From Spirochaetaceae bacterium (GTDB taxonomy: Bacteria > Spirochaetota > Spirochaetia > Treponematales > Breznakiellaceae): a stretch of DNA of 5,552 nucleotides. A model generated the notes under the pieces. The model was not told the origin of the DNA. It did no database searches and saw nothing but the letters and a program-made list of their open reading frames with translations. The position numbers and the translations under genes were made by a program. The DNA lies in NCBI GenBank assembly GCA_031265635.1, contig JAISCK010000131.1, positions 1 to 5,552 of the forward strand, read 5' to 3'. Below, piece by piece: positions 1 to 5,398 of the stretch. The number at the start of each line of letters is the position of its first letter. Position 1 is the first letter of the stretch.

Positions 1-341
1 AGGCTTTCGCAATGCACGGCCCAGGCCGCGTCGGCAAAGACAAAGGGATTATCCCCGGTGGCCCTGATGACGCGGTCGGGCCCATAGAGGCGTATCACAT
101 CGCAGTAACGCTTGAGCACGTCTTCCTTGGGACCGCCGTATATGTAAAAACCCTCGGCCCTGGCAAAGGGGGCAAAGGCGGCTTCACTGTCCGCGGCGCA
201 GGCAAGCACATGAATATCGGCGGCTACGGTTTTAAGGGCCGCCATGACCGCCTGAATCAGGGGCCGCCCTCCCAGGGGAAGCAGGGCTTTGCGGGGGAGG
301 CGGCTTGAGTCAAGCCGGGCCTGGAGTACCAGGGCGGTCAT
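1..341 (-). CDS. SpsF-like cytidylyltransferase (C-terminus cut off by window edge)
   Basis: Reading leftward from the ATG at 341, 113 codons are open to the window edge without a stop. The protein begins MTALVLQARLDSSRLPRKAL and later has RPLIQAVMAAL, YGGPKEDVLKRY and RATGDNPF. These match the layout of the SpsF/CMP-KDO-synthetase-like cytidylyltransferase family (PF02348/COG1861). In that family an N-terminal QAR-x-x-S-x-RLP-x-K loop binds CTP, and an R-x-TGDxP segment carries the catalytic-site Asp. Such enzymes activate sugars as CMP- or other nucleotide derivatives in the cytoplasm for surface polysaccharide or flagellar glycan synthesis; the substrate cannot be read here. The family is usually about 240 residues or more, so roughly half is missing. 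The start overlaps the stop of the upstream glycosyltransferase as ATGA, implying translational coupling; a GGGAG lies about 11 nt upstream. Family call fairly firm, specific reaction unknown. Confidence 0.78.
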   Translation of the reverse strand, partial: MTALVLQARLDSSRLPRKALLPLGGRPLIQAVMAALKTVAADIHVLACAADSEAAFAPFARAEGFYIYGGPKEDVLKRYCDVIRLYGPDRVIRATGDNPFVFADAAWAVHCES

Positions 342-1312
342 GGAAGGGGCTGCTCCCAGTTCTTCACCATAGTTTCTATATCCGTGGTAAAACGGTATCT
401 ATTGCGTTCCACCCATTGCCGGGAATCCGCGTATTCTTCCCAGGCGGCAAGAGGGCCCTCGCCGCTGGTGAAAAGATAAGCGGGAAAGCGCCCCAGGGGC
501 AGGTTGGCCGAATCGTCCCTGAACACCGGCGCGAGATTCTTGAGGAAAAAACGTTTGTAGCTCAGCCCGGCGCTGCTGTCCTCGGGGGGAACCTCGCCGT
601 CATAACAGACCCGTACCAGTTGGGTACCGGCTATGTCCTCGCCCCAGAGCCGCGCGCGCACGCCGAAATCCATAAGCTGCCAGTAGGGGCTTTTTATGGT
701 GCTGTCAAAGCCGCCCAGGCGCGTAAAGCGCAGGCGGTCATAGATGCCGACGCAGTCAAAGGGATAGAGGGTGGGGTTTCCTTCGCGCAGGGGAACATAG
801 GGCAGGGTCTTGATGCGGCCCCGGTGGAAGCCCGGCGAAATCAGGGTGGGCAGGGTATCGTAAAGAGAATTCTGCATCACCGGCACGGTGCAGAGCCGCC
901 TGCCGGCCTGTTCCCCGTCCCGGTCCGCGATAAACCGCGCCATCCTGACGGCCCCTGTTCCGTGGAGTATCCGCAGGTCGTTCCACAGTACGAAGAAAAG
1001 GGGCGAATCAAGCTCCGAGACAGCGAGATTTACACAGGCGCCCTGGCTGATTTCATCTTTAAGCAGTATGAAGCGCACAAAGGGAAAACGGCCCGATAGT
1101 TCTTCAATATCGTAGCGGTCTTCCTTCCCTTCTACGGAAATAACATAGTCAAAGCCGGTTTTTTCAAATTCCTGAAAGAGGGTGCGCCGGGGATAGCGGG
1201 CGCCCCGGTTGAGCAGCACGGCGCTGAGGCCGCTTGTCCCCCCCCGCCGGGTCCCGCCCACAGCCGTATACGATGGGAGACCTTCGTTAAAAGTTGTAGG
1301 TATAGTATTCAT
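338..1312 (-). CDS. Family-2-like glycosyltransferase
   Basis: A 324-residue protein. After a Gly/Thr-rich, poorly distinctive segment (residues 1-29), the sequence turns into a GT-A-type nucleotide-binding fold: AVLLNRG (31-37), a predicted strand DYVISVEG (55-62), and FFVLWNDLRI (106-115), where Asn111-Asp112 sits where a DxD-type metal-binding motif would be. RLGGFD (198-203) and YWQLMDFGVRARLWGED (210-226) resemble the acceptor-side LGGFD...D-x-G-x-R-x-R pattern of family-2 glycosyltransferases. I see no signal peptide or membrane segment, so it is probably cytoplasmic. The ATG at 1312 lies 26 bp inside the end of the spiro-SPASM gene; upstream in-frame codons to 1411 only read out-of-frame spiro-SPASM sequence, so I reject them. 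The stop shares ATGA with the next gene. A run of eight G at codons 23-25 is odd (listed separately). GTG at codon 32 is a possible later start. Donor and acceptor are unknown. Confidence 0.75.
   Translation of the reverse strand: MNTIPTTFNEGLPSYTAVGGTRRGGTSGLSAVLLNRGARYPRRTLFQEFEKTGFDYVISVEGKEDRYDIEELSGRFPFVRFILLKDEISQGACVNLAVSELDSPLFFVLWNDLRILHGTGAVRMARFIADRDGEQAGRRLCTVPVMQNSLYDTLPTLISPGFHRGRIKTLPYVPLREGNPTLYPFDCVGIYDRLRFTRLGGFDSTIKSPYWQLMDFGVRARLWGEDIAGTQLVRVCYDGEVPPEDSSAGLSYKRFFLKNLAPVFRDDSANLPLGRFPAYLFTSGEGPLAAWEEYADSRQWVERNRYRFTTDIETMVKNWEQPLP
1238..1245 (-). repeat. G8 homopolymer inside glycosyltransferase gene
   Basis: Eight consecutive C on the plus strand read as eight G on the coding strand, spanning codons 23-25 (CGG GGG GGG) of the glycosyltransferase. 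Gain or loss of one G would shift the frame before the conserved domain begins near residue 29. Poly-G tracts are known phase-variation sites in treponemes, but eight is near the lower end, and GC-rich DNA makes such runs by chance more often. Confidence 0.9.
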
Positions 1313-2834
1313 CGCAGAGCGCGCAAATTCCCCCGTAGTTTTTTTCCGTATGCTCGCGGTAGAGGGCCTCGCCGTTTTCCCAGAGCTTCTCAAGCCTGTC
1401 GCCGAACACATTGCCCAGGACGCGGCTTCCCCTGAGGTCTTCCCCGCAGGCGGGAACCGTTCCGTCCATGAGTACCGGAAAATCCCGCATGATGTGCCAG
1501 CAGGGAAAACGGTTCAGGGGCGAAAGATCGGCGGCCCTGAGATCGGGCATTTCGCCGGAAAAATAATCGTATTTCTGAATAATTACGTTGAGTTTTTTTT
1601 CTTTCCAGTGCCGGTAAAATTGCTCTATATCGTCTTCGGCCTCCCTGACCCGCACGGCCTGGACATAGACCGCGCCGGGGAAAAGCCCGGCCAGTTTTTC
1701 GGCGCATTCCGAAGCCTCGGCCTCTCCCCCGCCACGCAGGACCCTGTACCGCTCCGGCGCGAAGGCGTCAAGAGACACTATCCAGGAAAGGGCCGCCTCC
1801 CTGTTCTTCCGCGCCGGGGCAGAAGCGGCGGCAACGGCAAGGGCTTCGAGGCTTTCGCCGCCCCAGGAAAGGCCCGATGTCTCGACAATGAGGGAGAGCG
1901 CGGGCCGCTCAAGCACGGCGTTTATGAGGGCCTCCCGTTGAGGATGCAGGGAAAGTTCCCCCCAGAGGGAAAGGTCAATGACGCCGTCTCCGGCAAAGGC
2001 GATGATCTTGTCAAGAAGCGAAACAAAAAGCCCCGTATCCATAAATTCCTTTCGATCCTGTACGGGCCGCCTGTCCTGGGTCCCGCCAAAAAGGCCGCCC
2101 GGATAGGGGCAGAATTGGCAGGACTGGGGGCAGGGCCCCGCCACCTGCACGGGAAAAAACGCCGGAAGGGTCCGCAAAAGTCCGGGATGGCCTTCGATTA
2201 TTTTTTCCGCATCCCTGATACCCGCAAGGCCCGCCCCCTTAAGCCTTTCAAGCAGGAGGAGATTCCGTTTGGAATCCGCCGCGAGGGAAAGCCGGTAGGC
2301 GCGGAGGTCCACAGGGGAAATTTCGGTCTCTATGTCAAAGGCGTTGATGTCCTTCTGTATTATATTGAAAAGAGTATCCCGCTCCACAGGGCCGTCATCG
2401 CCTGAAACAAGGCCGGAAAGGAGGGCCGGAAGATGGGGCGCGAGGATTTCAGGCGCGAAACCATAGGGCCAGCCGTCGGCATAGGAATATTCCGCGGCAT
2501 AACGCCGGTGCCGGGCAGCCATGGATTCGGCCAGGCCGGGGTCAAGAAAGGGGCAGTCCGCCCACGCGAAAAAAACAAGGTCAAACCCGGCGGCGGCGGC
2601 GGCAAGTTTTTCAAGCAGGGCCTTTTTTGTCCATAGGGGCAGGAGTATGCTTTCCGTTTGCCCGGGAAGCTCCGGGTACGCTTCCCCGTCCTTCCCGAAA
2701 AAGAGTATTTTGGAGACGCCGGGAAAGTCCCGCGCCTTTTCAAACGCGAGGGAGAACGCGCTTTTCCCCGAAAAAACCGGCTCAAACGCTTCTTTGGCAA
2801 GACCTGCCCCGTACAAAACCGCGAGGACATTCAT
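1287..2834 (-). CDS. Spiro-SPASM protein (nucleotidyltransferase-like + radical SAM + SPASM)
   Basis: A 515-residue protein with three parts. Residues 1 to about 185 look like a MobA/cytidylyltransferase-type nucleotidyltransferase: it opens MNVLAVLYG, has EPVFSGKSA early, and carries ADCPFLDP near 92-99. The middle is a radical SAM domain with CPQSCQFC, Cys235, Cys239 and Cys242 being the expected ligands of the SAM-binding 4Fe-4S cluster, followed by LWGELSLHP near 290-298. The C-terminus is a SPASM-type domain with Cys445, Cys463, Cys504 and Cys507 (CALC) for an auxiliary Fe-S cluster, ending in EYYTYNF. This fusion matches the spirochaete-restricted spiro-SPASM family; its reaction is not known to me. 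It overlaps the glycosyltransferase by 26 bp, suggesting shared expression. ATG 2834 is chosen because family-like sequence begins there; an in-frame GTG at 2843 is an alternative. There is no clear Shine-Dalgarno, but a promoter-like element abuts the start. An eight-A run lies in the gene at 1593-1600. Confidence 0.9.
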   Translation of the reverse strand: MNVLAVLYGAGLAKEAFEPVFSGKSAFSLAFEKARDFPGVSKILFFGKDGEAYPELPGQTESILLPLWTKKALLEKLAAAAAGFDLVFFAWADCPFLDPGLAESMAARHRRYAAEYSYADGWPYGFAPEILAPHLPALLSGLVSGDDGPVERDTLFNIIQKDINAFDIETEISPVDLRAYRLSLAADSKRNLLLLERLKGAGLAGIRDAEKIIEGHPGLLRTLPAFFPVQVAGPCPQSCQFCPYPGGLFGGTQDRRPVQDRKEFMDTGLFVSLLDKIIAFAGDGVIDLSLWGELSLHPQREALINAVLERPALSLIVETSGLSWGGESLEALAVAAASAPARKNREAALSWIVSLDAFAPERYRVLRGGGEAEASECAEKLAGLFPGAVYVQAVRVREAEDDIEQFYRHWKEKKLNVIIQKYDYFSGEMPDLRAADLSPLNRFPCWHIMRDFPVLMDGTVPACGEDLRGSRVLGNVFGDRLEKLWENGEALYREHTEKNYGGICALCDEYYTYNF

Positions 2835-2841
2835 GATATTC

Positions 2842-2870
2842 ACTATATCGGCATTTACCGGATGAGTCAG
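2842..2870 (-). promoter_or_regulatory. Candidate sigma-70 promoter for spiro-SPASM operon
   Basis: On the minus strand CTGACT (2865-2870, 4 of 6 to TTGACA) is followed after 17 nt by TATAGT (2842-2847, 5 of 6 to TATAAT). The -35 hexamer overlaps the TGA stop of the upstream gene. Only seven nt (GAATATC) separate the -10 from the ATG at 2834, so transcription would start at or next to the A of the ATG and give an essentially leaderless message. This fits the missing Shine-Dalgarno. Promoter calls from hexamers alone carry a high false-positive rate. Confidence 0.45.
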
Positions 2871-3868
2871 CAGACGTTTTTACGGTCAGGCTTCACATAT
2901 TCAAGATCAACGCCGGACAGTTTTTCCAGCAGGGCCTCGGCGCCGTTTTTTATTTTGAACTCCGCCTCCTCGTTGTACAGGGGTACCATCTGATAGAAGC
3001 GCACATCAGGGCCGCCTGTCATGGGGCAGGCAAAAGACCGCGCCGGAAACGAGCCGGGATAGAGGAGCATCATGGCGCTGAGGCCGGTGTTCGGGGCAAA
3101 GGGCCCGCCCGCGGGAACCGTATGCCCCCAGCCCAGCCAGGTATTCTGCTCAAGGGGAAGGCGGGCCATGATTTTAAGCCACCTGAAAGGCCAGTACCAG
3201 GCTTCATCCTTAAAGTTGTCCATTTTCCAGTACGAAGGAAGGCATATCATCATCTCCGCCCGGCTCAGATGAACAAGGTCTTTGGGAACATTCATCCGGT
3301 GGGCCCCCATGCCCATAGTAACAAGGGTGTAGTACTCGCGCCCGGCTCCGGGTTCAATGATCGCGATATCAATATGCACGTCGGGGGAAACCATTTCGTG
3401 AAACACATTCCTATAGGAACCGAAATACGTTTCAATATGGGCCTCAAGGGCATCCATCTCCTCTTCGCTGTACATTTCCGGGGCAAGGCTTTCCTTTTTC
3501 GCCGAAGCCTCTTCAAGGCTCGCCTTGAGAAGGGCCCTGGTATCCTCGCCGTCGTCGCCGTACTCAATAGCCCTGCGAAAATGCTCCGCCGCCTCTTCCT
3601 CGCGGTTGAGGTAGTACAGGGAATACCCTGTCCTGAAATGCCAGACGCCGTCTTCCCTCCCCTCTTCTTCGCAGAGGTACAGAGTCTCAAGCGCTTCTTC
3701 GTAGCGTTCCGTATTGTTAAGCGCCCGCGCGTAAAACCCAAGAAGCCCAAAGTCCCGGTCTTCCTCCCGGAGCTTCTCTATGGCCTCTATAACTTTCAGG
3801 TGTTCATCCCTGGCGTGCCAGATCATGCAGTTGGAAACCAGCGCGGCATATTCCCTTTGATCCATCAT
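2867..3868 (-). CDS. TPR-repeat protein with Suppressor-of-fused (SUFU) domain
   Basis: A 333-residue protein. Residues about 41-70 and 75-105 look like two tetratricopeptide-type helical hairpins (LLGFYARALNNTERYEEALE and HFRTGYSLYYLNREEEAAEH). After an acidic linker, residues about 150-320 match the bacterial SUFU domain (PF05076): VHIDIAII, YYTLVTMGMG, MNVP, AEMMICLP, WPFRWLKIMARLP, NTWLGWGHT, PFAPNT and FYQMVPLY occur in family order. Bacterial SUFU proteins are widespread but poorly understood; some are linked to immunity or toxin-protection roles, and the TPRs imply protein binding. No signal peptide is seen, so it is probably cytoplasmic. The start is ATG 3868 or the adjacent ATG 3865; the open frame continues upstream to 4018, but that segment is structured, non-conserved DNA and a promoter-like element sits just before 3868. 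It ends 32 bp before the spiro-SPASM start. Domain call firm, role unknown. Confidence 0.85.
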   Translation of the reverse strand: MMDQREYAALVSNCMIWHARDEHLKVIEAIEKLREEDRDFGLLGFYARALNNTERYEEALETLYLCEEEGREDGVWHFRTGYSLYYLNREEEAAEHFRRAIEYGDDGEDTRALLKASLEEASAKKESLAPEMYSEEEMDALEAHIETYFGSYRNVFHEMVSPDVHIDIAIIEPGAGREYYTLVTMGMGAHRMNVPKDLVHLSRAEMMICLPSYWKMDNFKDEAWYWPFRWLKIMARLPLEQNTWLGWGHTVPAGGPFAPNTGLSAMMLLYPGSFPARSFACPMTGGPDVRFYQMVPLYNEEAEFKIKNGAEALLEKLSGVDLEYVKPDRKNVC

Positions 3869-3875
3869 AAACCAC

Positions 3876-3905
3876 ACTATACCGCCCGACCCGTACAGGT
3901 GAAAA
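3876..3905 (-). promoter_or_regulatory. Candidate promoter for TPR-SUFU gene
   Basis: On the minus strand TTTTCA (3900-3905, 4 of 6 to consensus) is followed after 18 nt by TATAGT (3876-3881, 5 of 6). Seven nt (GTGGTTT) then lead to the ATG at 3868. This is the same TATAGT-N7-ATG spacing as at the spiro-SPASM gene, and again no Shine-Dalgarno is visible. It supports choosing the start near 3868 over the upstream extension. The spacer is GC-rich and the -35 is weak. Confidence 0.42.
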
Positions 3906-4030
3906 CCCCCCGCCCGATAAAGGCATGCGAGCAGGTGCGAAGCATGTCCCGGCGCTAATGCGGCAACTCCCTCGCGTAAGCGAGTTCTTGGGGCCACATA
4001 AAATCCCCTGTATGCCATTGTGTCTCGAAG

Positions 4031-4081
4031 GGCCGCCCCTGCGCGGGAGCCTTGCTTTGCAAGTCTCCCGCTACCCCCCTG
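4031..4081 (-). repeat. 51-bp hairpin-bearing repeat, copy A
   Basis: Read on the minus strand it starts with CAGGGGGGTA, has a central hairpin CTTGC-AAA-GCAAG (4051-4063), and ends AGGGGCGGCC. Outside this hairpin, 4043-4049 and 4065-4071 (GCGGGAG and CTCCCGC) extend the stem after one mismatch, giving 12 pairs around a three-base loop. It begins ten nt beyond the lipoprotein stop codon. It aligns without gaps to 5286-5336 on the plus strand, matching at 33 of the first 45 positions after the leading C by my count. It may be a transcript-end structure or a dispersed intergenic element. Confidence 0.6.
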
Positions 4082-4091
4082 TACGGCGGTA

Positions 4092-4763
4092 TTAGTCGTC
4101 GAATACCCAGTACAGGTCCGGGTTGGAGACGCTGAGCGTTACGGTTCCCGATGTTGCGGTGAAAGAATCTTTCCAGAACACCGCGTTCCAGCCCTCTTTG
4201 AAGTTCAAGGTAAAGGCTTTATAAACGGTACCACTATCCGTTGCTTCGCCGCCAGTAATGGTTACATCAGCGTCAACATAGAAATAGAAGACCGTTTGAA
4301 GGCTTCCTGTATAGCCGCCGCCGCTGACAGAGATTTGGATTTTTTTCTTCGAGATCTCTCCGGTTCCTATAGCGCCGCTGGTAGTAAGGTCTAGCCAGTC
4401 AACTTTTGCGGACCCGTTGTCATCTTCTACATTTGCCCAGGCAGAAAAGAATGCCCCCAGCGCCGTCGAAACAGACACGGTCGGAGTCGGCTCTTCCACT
4501 TCAATCTCAAAGGAACCGCCTGATATTTCGGCTGTACCACCGGTACTGGCCGTCAGCGTTCCGTTCGCATTTTTGAGGGGGTAGCTGTAGTTAGGATTCT
4601 GCATAGTAGGATCAACTTCCTCACGAATTGTTCCCTTGAGGGTGAGCGGCCCTGTTCCCAGGTTGCCGCCCGGAGTGCCCGAACCGCTTGTGGGGTTGGA
4701 ACAACCCATCGCCAGTAAAATTACTGCCAGGGTGATTCCCGTAATAACAACTGTTTTCTTCAT
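4092..4763 (-). CDS. Predicted lipoprotein, beta-rich, function unknown
   Basis: A 223-residue protein with a textbook lipoprotein signal: MKK, a hydrophobic stretch to about residue 18, then LLAMG-Cys21 as the lipobox, so the mature protein would be lipid-anchored at Cys21. A Ser/Gly/Thr/Pro linker follows (22-40). The remainder is rich in alternating Thr/Val/Ser/Gly, consistent with beta strands, with short motifs such as LKGTIREE, GGSFEIEVEE, KKIQISVSGGGYTG and FTLNFKEGWNAVFWKDS; the C-terminus is LYWVFDD. A GWN-aromatic segment like this recurs in treponemal lipoproteins as I remember them, but I cannot name a function. The start is fixed by a strong AAGGAGG eight nt upstream. Codons look somewhat less GC-rich than in the other genes here. 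It stands alone between two structured intergenic regions, so it may be its own transcription unit. Confidence 0.85.
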   Translation of the reverse strand: MKKTVVITGITLAVILLAMGCSNPTSGSGTPGGNLGTGPLTLKGTIREEVDPTMQNPNYSYPLKNANGTLTASTGGTAEISGGSFEIEVEEPTPTVSVSTALGAFFSAWANVEDDNGSAKVDWLDLTTSGAIGTGEISKKKIQISVSGGGYTGSLQTVFYFYVDADVTITGGEATDSGTVYKAFTLNFKEGWNAVFWKDSFTATSGTVTLSVSNPDLYWVFDD

Positions 4764-4771
4764 CTTGTATT

Positions 4772-4778
4772 CCTCCTT
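4772..4778 (-). promoter_or_regulatory. Strong Shine-Dalgarno of lipoprotein gene
   Basis: AAGGAGG on the minus strand, eight nt before the ATG at 4763. It is the only strong ribosome binding site in the window, in contrast to the spiro-SPASM and TPR-SUFU starts, which have none. A TAA (4777-4779) overlaps its first bases and closes one frame of the upstream region. Confidence 0.85.
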
Positions 4779-4793
4779 ATAGACGGAATAGAA

Positions 4794-4877
4794 TGCAGCG
4801 CCCCCGGTTCAAAACTGGACCCGGATACCATCCGGGGGACCTTGGAAATCCTGGTTTTTGATCCCGGGGGCTTTGCA
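4794..4877. repeat. 84-bp imperfect inverted repeat with central hairpin
   Basis: The left arm (4794-4818) reads TGCAGCGCCCCCGG then TTCAAAACTGG. The complement of the right arm (4850-4877) reads TGCAAAGCCCCCGG then GATCAAAAACCAGG. The arms match closely apart from a few substitutions and single-base gaps. Between them 4820-4826 and 4830-4836 form a perfect seven-bp stem (CCCGGAT / ATCCGGG) around a three-base loop. It lies 31 bp or more upstream of the lipoprotein ATG, so a transcript from upstream would fold strongly in its leader. It could be an attenuator-like structure, a protein site, or a small non-autonomous element; no flanking direct repeat is obvious. Confidence 0.6.
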
Positions 4878-4902
4878 GTGAGAACAAAGAAATTTTTCCG
4901 GT

Positions 4903-4921
4903 ATACAACGCCGGCGTGTAT
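4903..4921. promoter_or_regulatory. Near-perfect palindrome, possible operator
   Basis: ATAC-A-ACGCCGGCGT-GTAT: a ten-bp perfect palindrome (4908-4917) flanked by ATAC and GTAT arms with one unpaired A. The absence of a loop favours a dimeric protein site over an RNA hairpin. It lies about 140 bp upstream of the lipoprotein start. GC-rich DNA makes such cores by chance, so this is a weak call. Confidence 0.25.
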
Positions 4922-4973
4922 GAACACGGGACAGAGAGCCGCCGCCGTGCCGTAATGGATGGGCGTATAGCAG

Positions 4974-5168
<195 letters not shown>

Positions 5169-5174
5169 GGGGGT

Positions 5175-5204
5175 AGTATAACACACAATGAGAATAAACA
5201 GCAA
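5175..5204 (-). promoter_or_regulatory. Candidate promoter upstream of the CT tract
   Basis: On the minus strand TTGCTG (5199-5204, 3 of 6) is followed after 18 nt by TATACT (5175-5180, 5 of 6 to TATAAT), then ACCCCC and an ATG at 5166-5168. It is the best -10 in the AT-rich part of the interval and could drive the lipoprotein gene with a leader of about 400 nt containing the CT tract and the inverted repeat. The -35 is weak. Confidence 0.35.
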
Positions 5205-5238
5205 GCGCAAATTGGCACAAAAAATATAAATTACCACA

Positions 5239-5266
5239 GTCCGCAAATATTTTTTCATTCGCGGAC
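5239..5266. other. Hairpin GTCCGC...GCGGAC
   Basis: On the minus strand GTCCGC-GAAT pairs with ATTT-GCGGAC (ten pairs, one of them G-T) around an eight-base A-rich loop. A T-rich stretch follows on the minus strand, but only after about ten nt, so this is not a canonical intrinsic terminator for the upstream gene. The ATG at 5258 lies in the hairpin. A role as an imperfect terminator or a regulatory stem is possible. Confidence 0.3.
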
Positions 5267-5285
5267 CTTATTCTTCTTTGCTCAC

Positions 5286-5336
5286 CAGGGGGGTAACGGA
5301 AGACCCGCAGAGCGGGGCTGGAGTGTAGGGGGGCCG
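5286..5336 (+). repeat. 51-bp hairpin-bearing repeat, copy B
   Basis: Read on the plus strand it starts CAGGGGGGTA, has a central hairpin CCCGC-AGA-GCGGG (5304-5316), and continues to AGGGGGGCC. It aligns without gaps to copy A (4031-4081, minus strand). The two copies are in opposite orientation and differ mostly by transitions. It lies 62 bp beyond the stop of the TIGR02757-family gene. On the minus strand the hairpin is followed by TCTTCCGTTA, only mildly T-rich, so a terminator role is possible but unproven. Confidence 0.55.
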
Positions 5337-5398
5337 GGCGCTCAGGCGGCTGTATGCGGCCGGCGGCGGGGAAACAGGCCCCCTTCATTCTGCGTATT

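Larger units (their letters stand above)
3869..4091. other. Structured intergenic interval between lipoprotein and TPR-SUFU genes
   Basis: No convincing gene is seen in these 223 bp. Besides the promoter near 3876-3905 and the hairpin repeat at 4031-4081, two further inverted repeats occur: 3922-3928 pairs with 3942-3949 (GGCATGC with GCATGTCC, one bulge), and 3965-3969 pairs with 3982-3986 (AACTC with GAGTT), with an alternative CTCGC-GTAA-GCGAG hairpin at 3971-3984. The density of pairing suggests a structured untranslated region or a composite repeat. No hairpin is followed by a clear T-run in the direction of transcription, so I do not call an intrinsic terminator. Confidence 0.5.

Noticed and set aside
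305..1099. 264-codon open frame on the plus strand
   Set aside because: It is antisense to the glycosyltransferase gene, which has recognisable motifs. The plus-strand product has none, and long antisense frames are expected in GC-rich DNA.
1593..1600. A8 run in the spiro-SPASM gene as a frameshift or slippage site
   Set aside because: The frame continues into an intact SPASM domain, and the run simply encodes Lys codons. No overlapping frame worth expressing is seen.
1209..2405. 398-codon open frame on the plus strand
   Set aside because: It is antisense to the spiro-SPASM gene, whose Cys motifs are clear. The plus-strand product is a basic, Pro/Gly/Lys-rich sequence with no family resemblance.
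2360..2830. 156-codon open frame on the minus strand overlapping the start of spiro-SPASM
   Set aside because: It is an alternative frame of the same DNA. The spiro-SPASM frame has family-like sequence throughout, whereas this one is Arg/Pro/Ser-rich.
3122..3958. 278-codon open frame on the plus strand
   Set aside because: It is antisense to the TPR-SUFU gene and shows no domain of its own.
4031..4081. Intrinsic terminator for the lipoprotein gene
   Set aside because: The hairpin is strong, but on the minus strand it is followed by GC-rich sequence without a T-run, so a standard intrinsic terminator cannot be claimed.
4800..4836. GGTTCAAAAC resembling a tRNA T-loop
   Set aside because: No matching five-bp T-stem, anticodon arm or acceptor stem. 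The sequence is explained by the inverted repeat.
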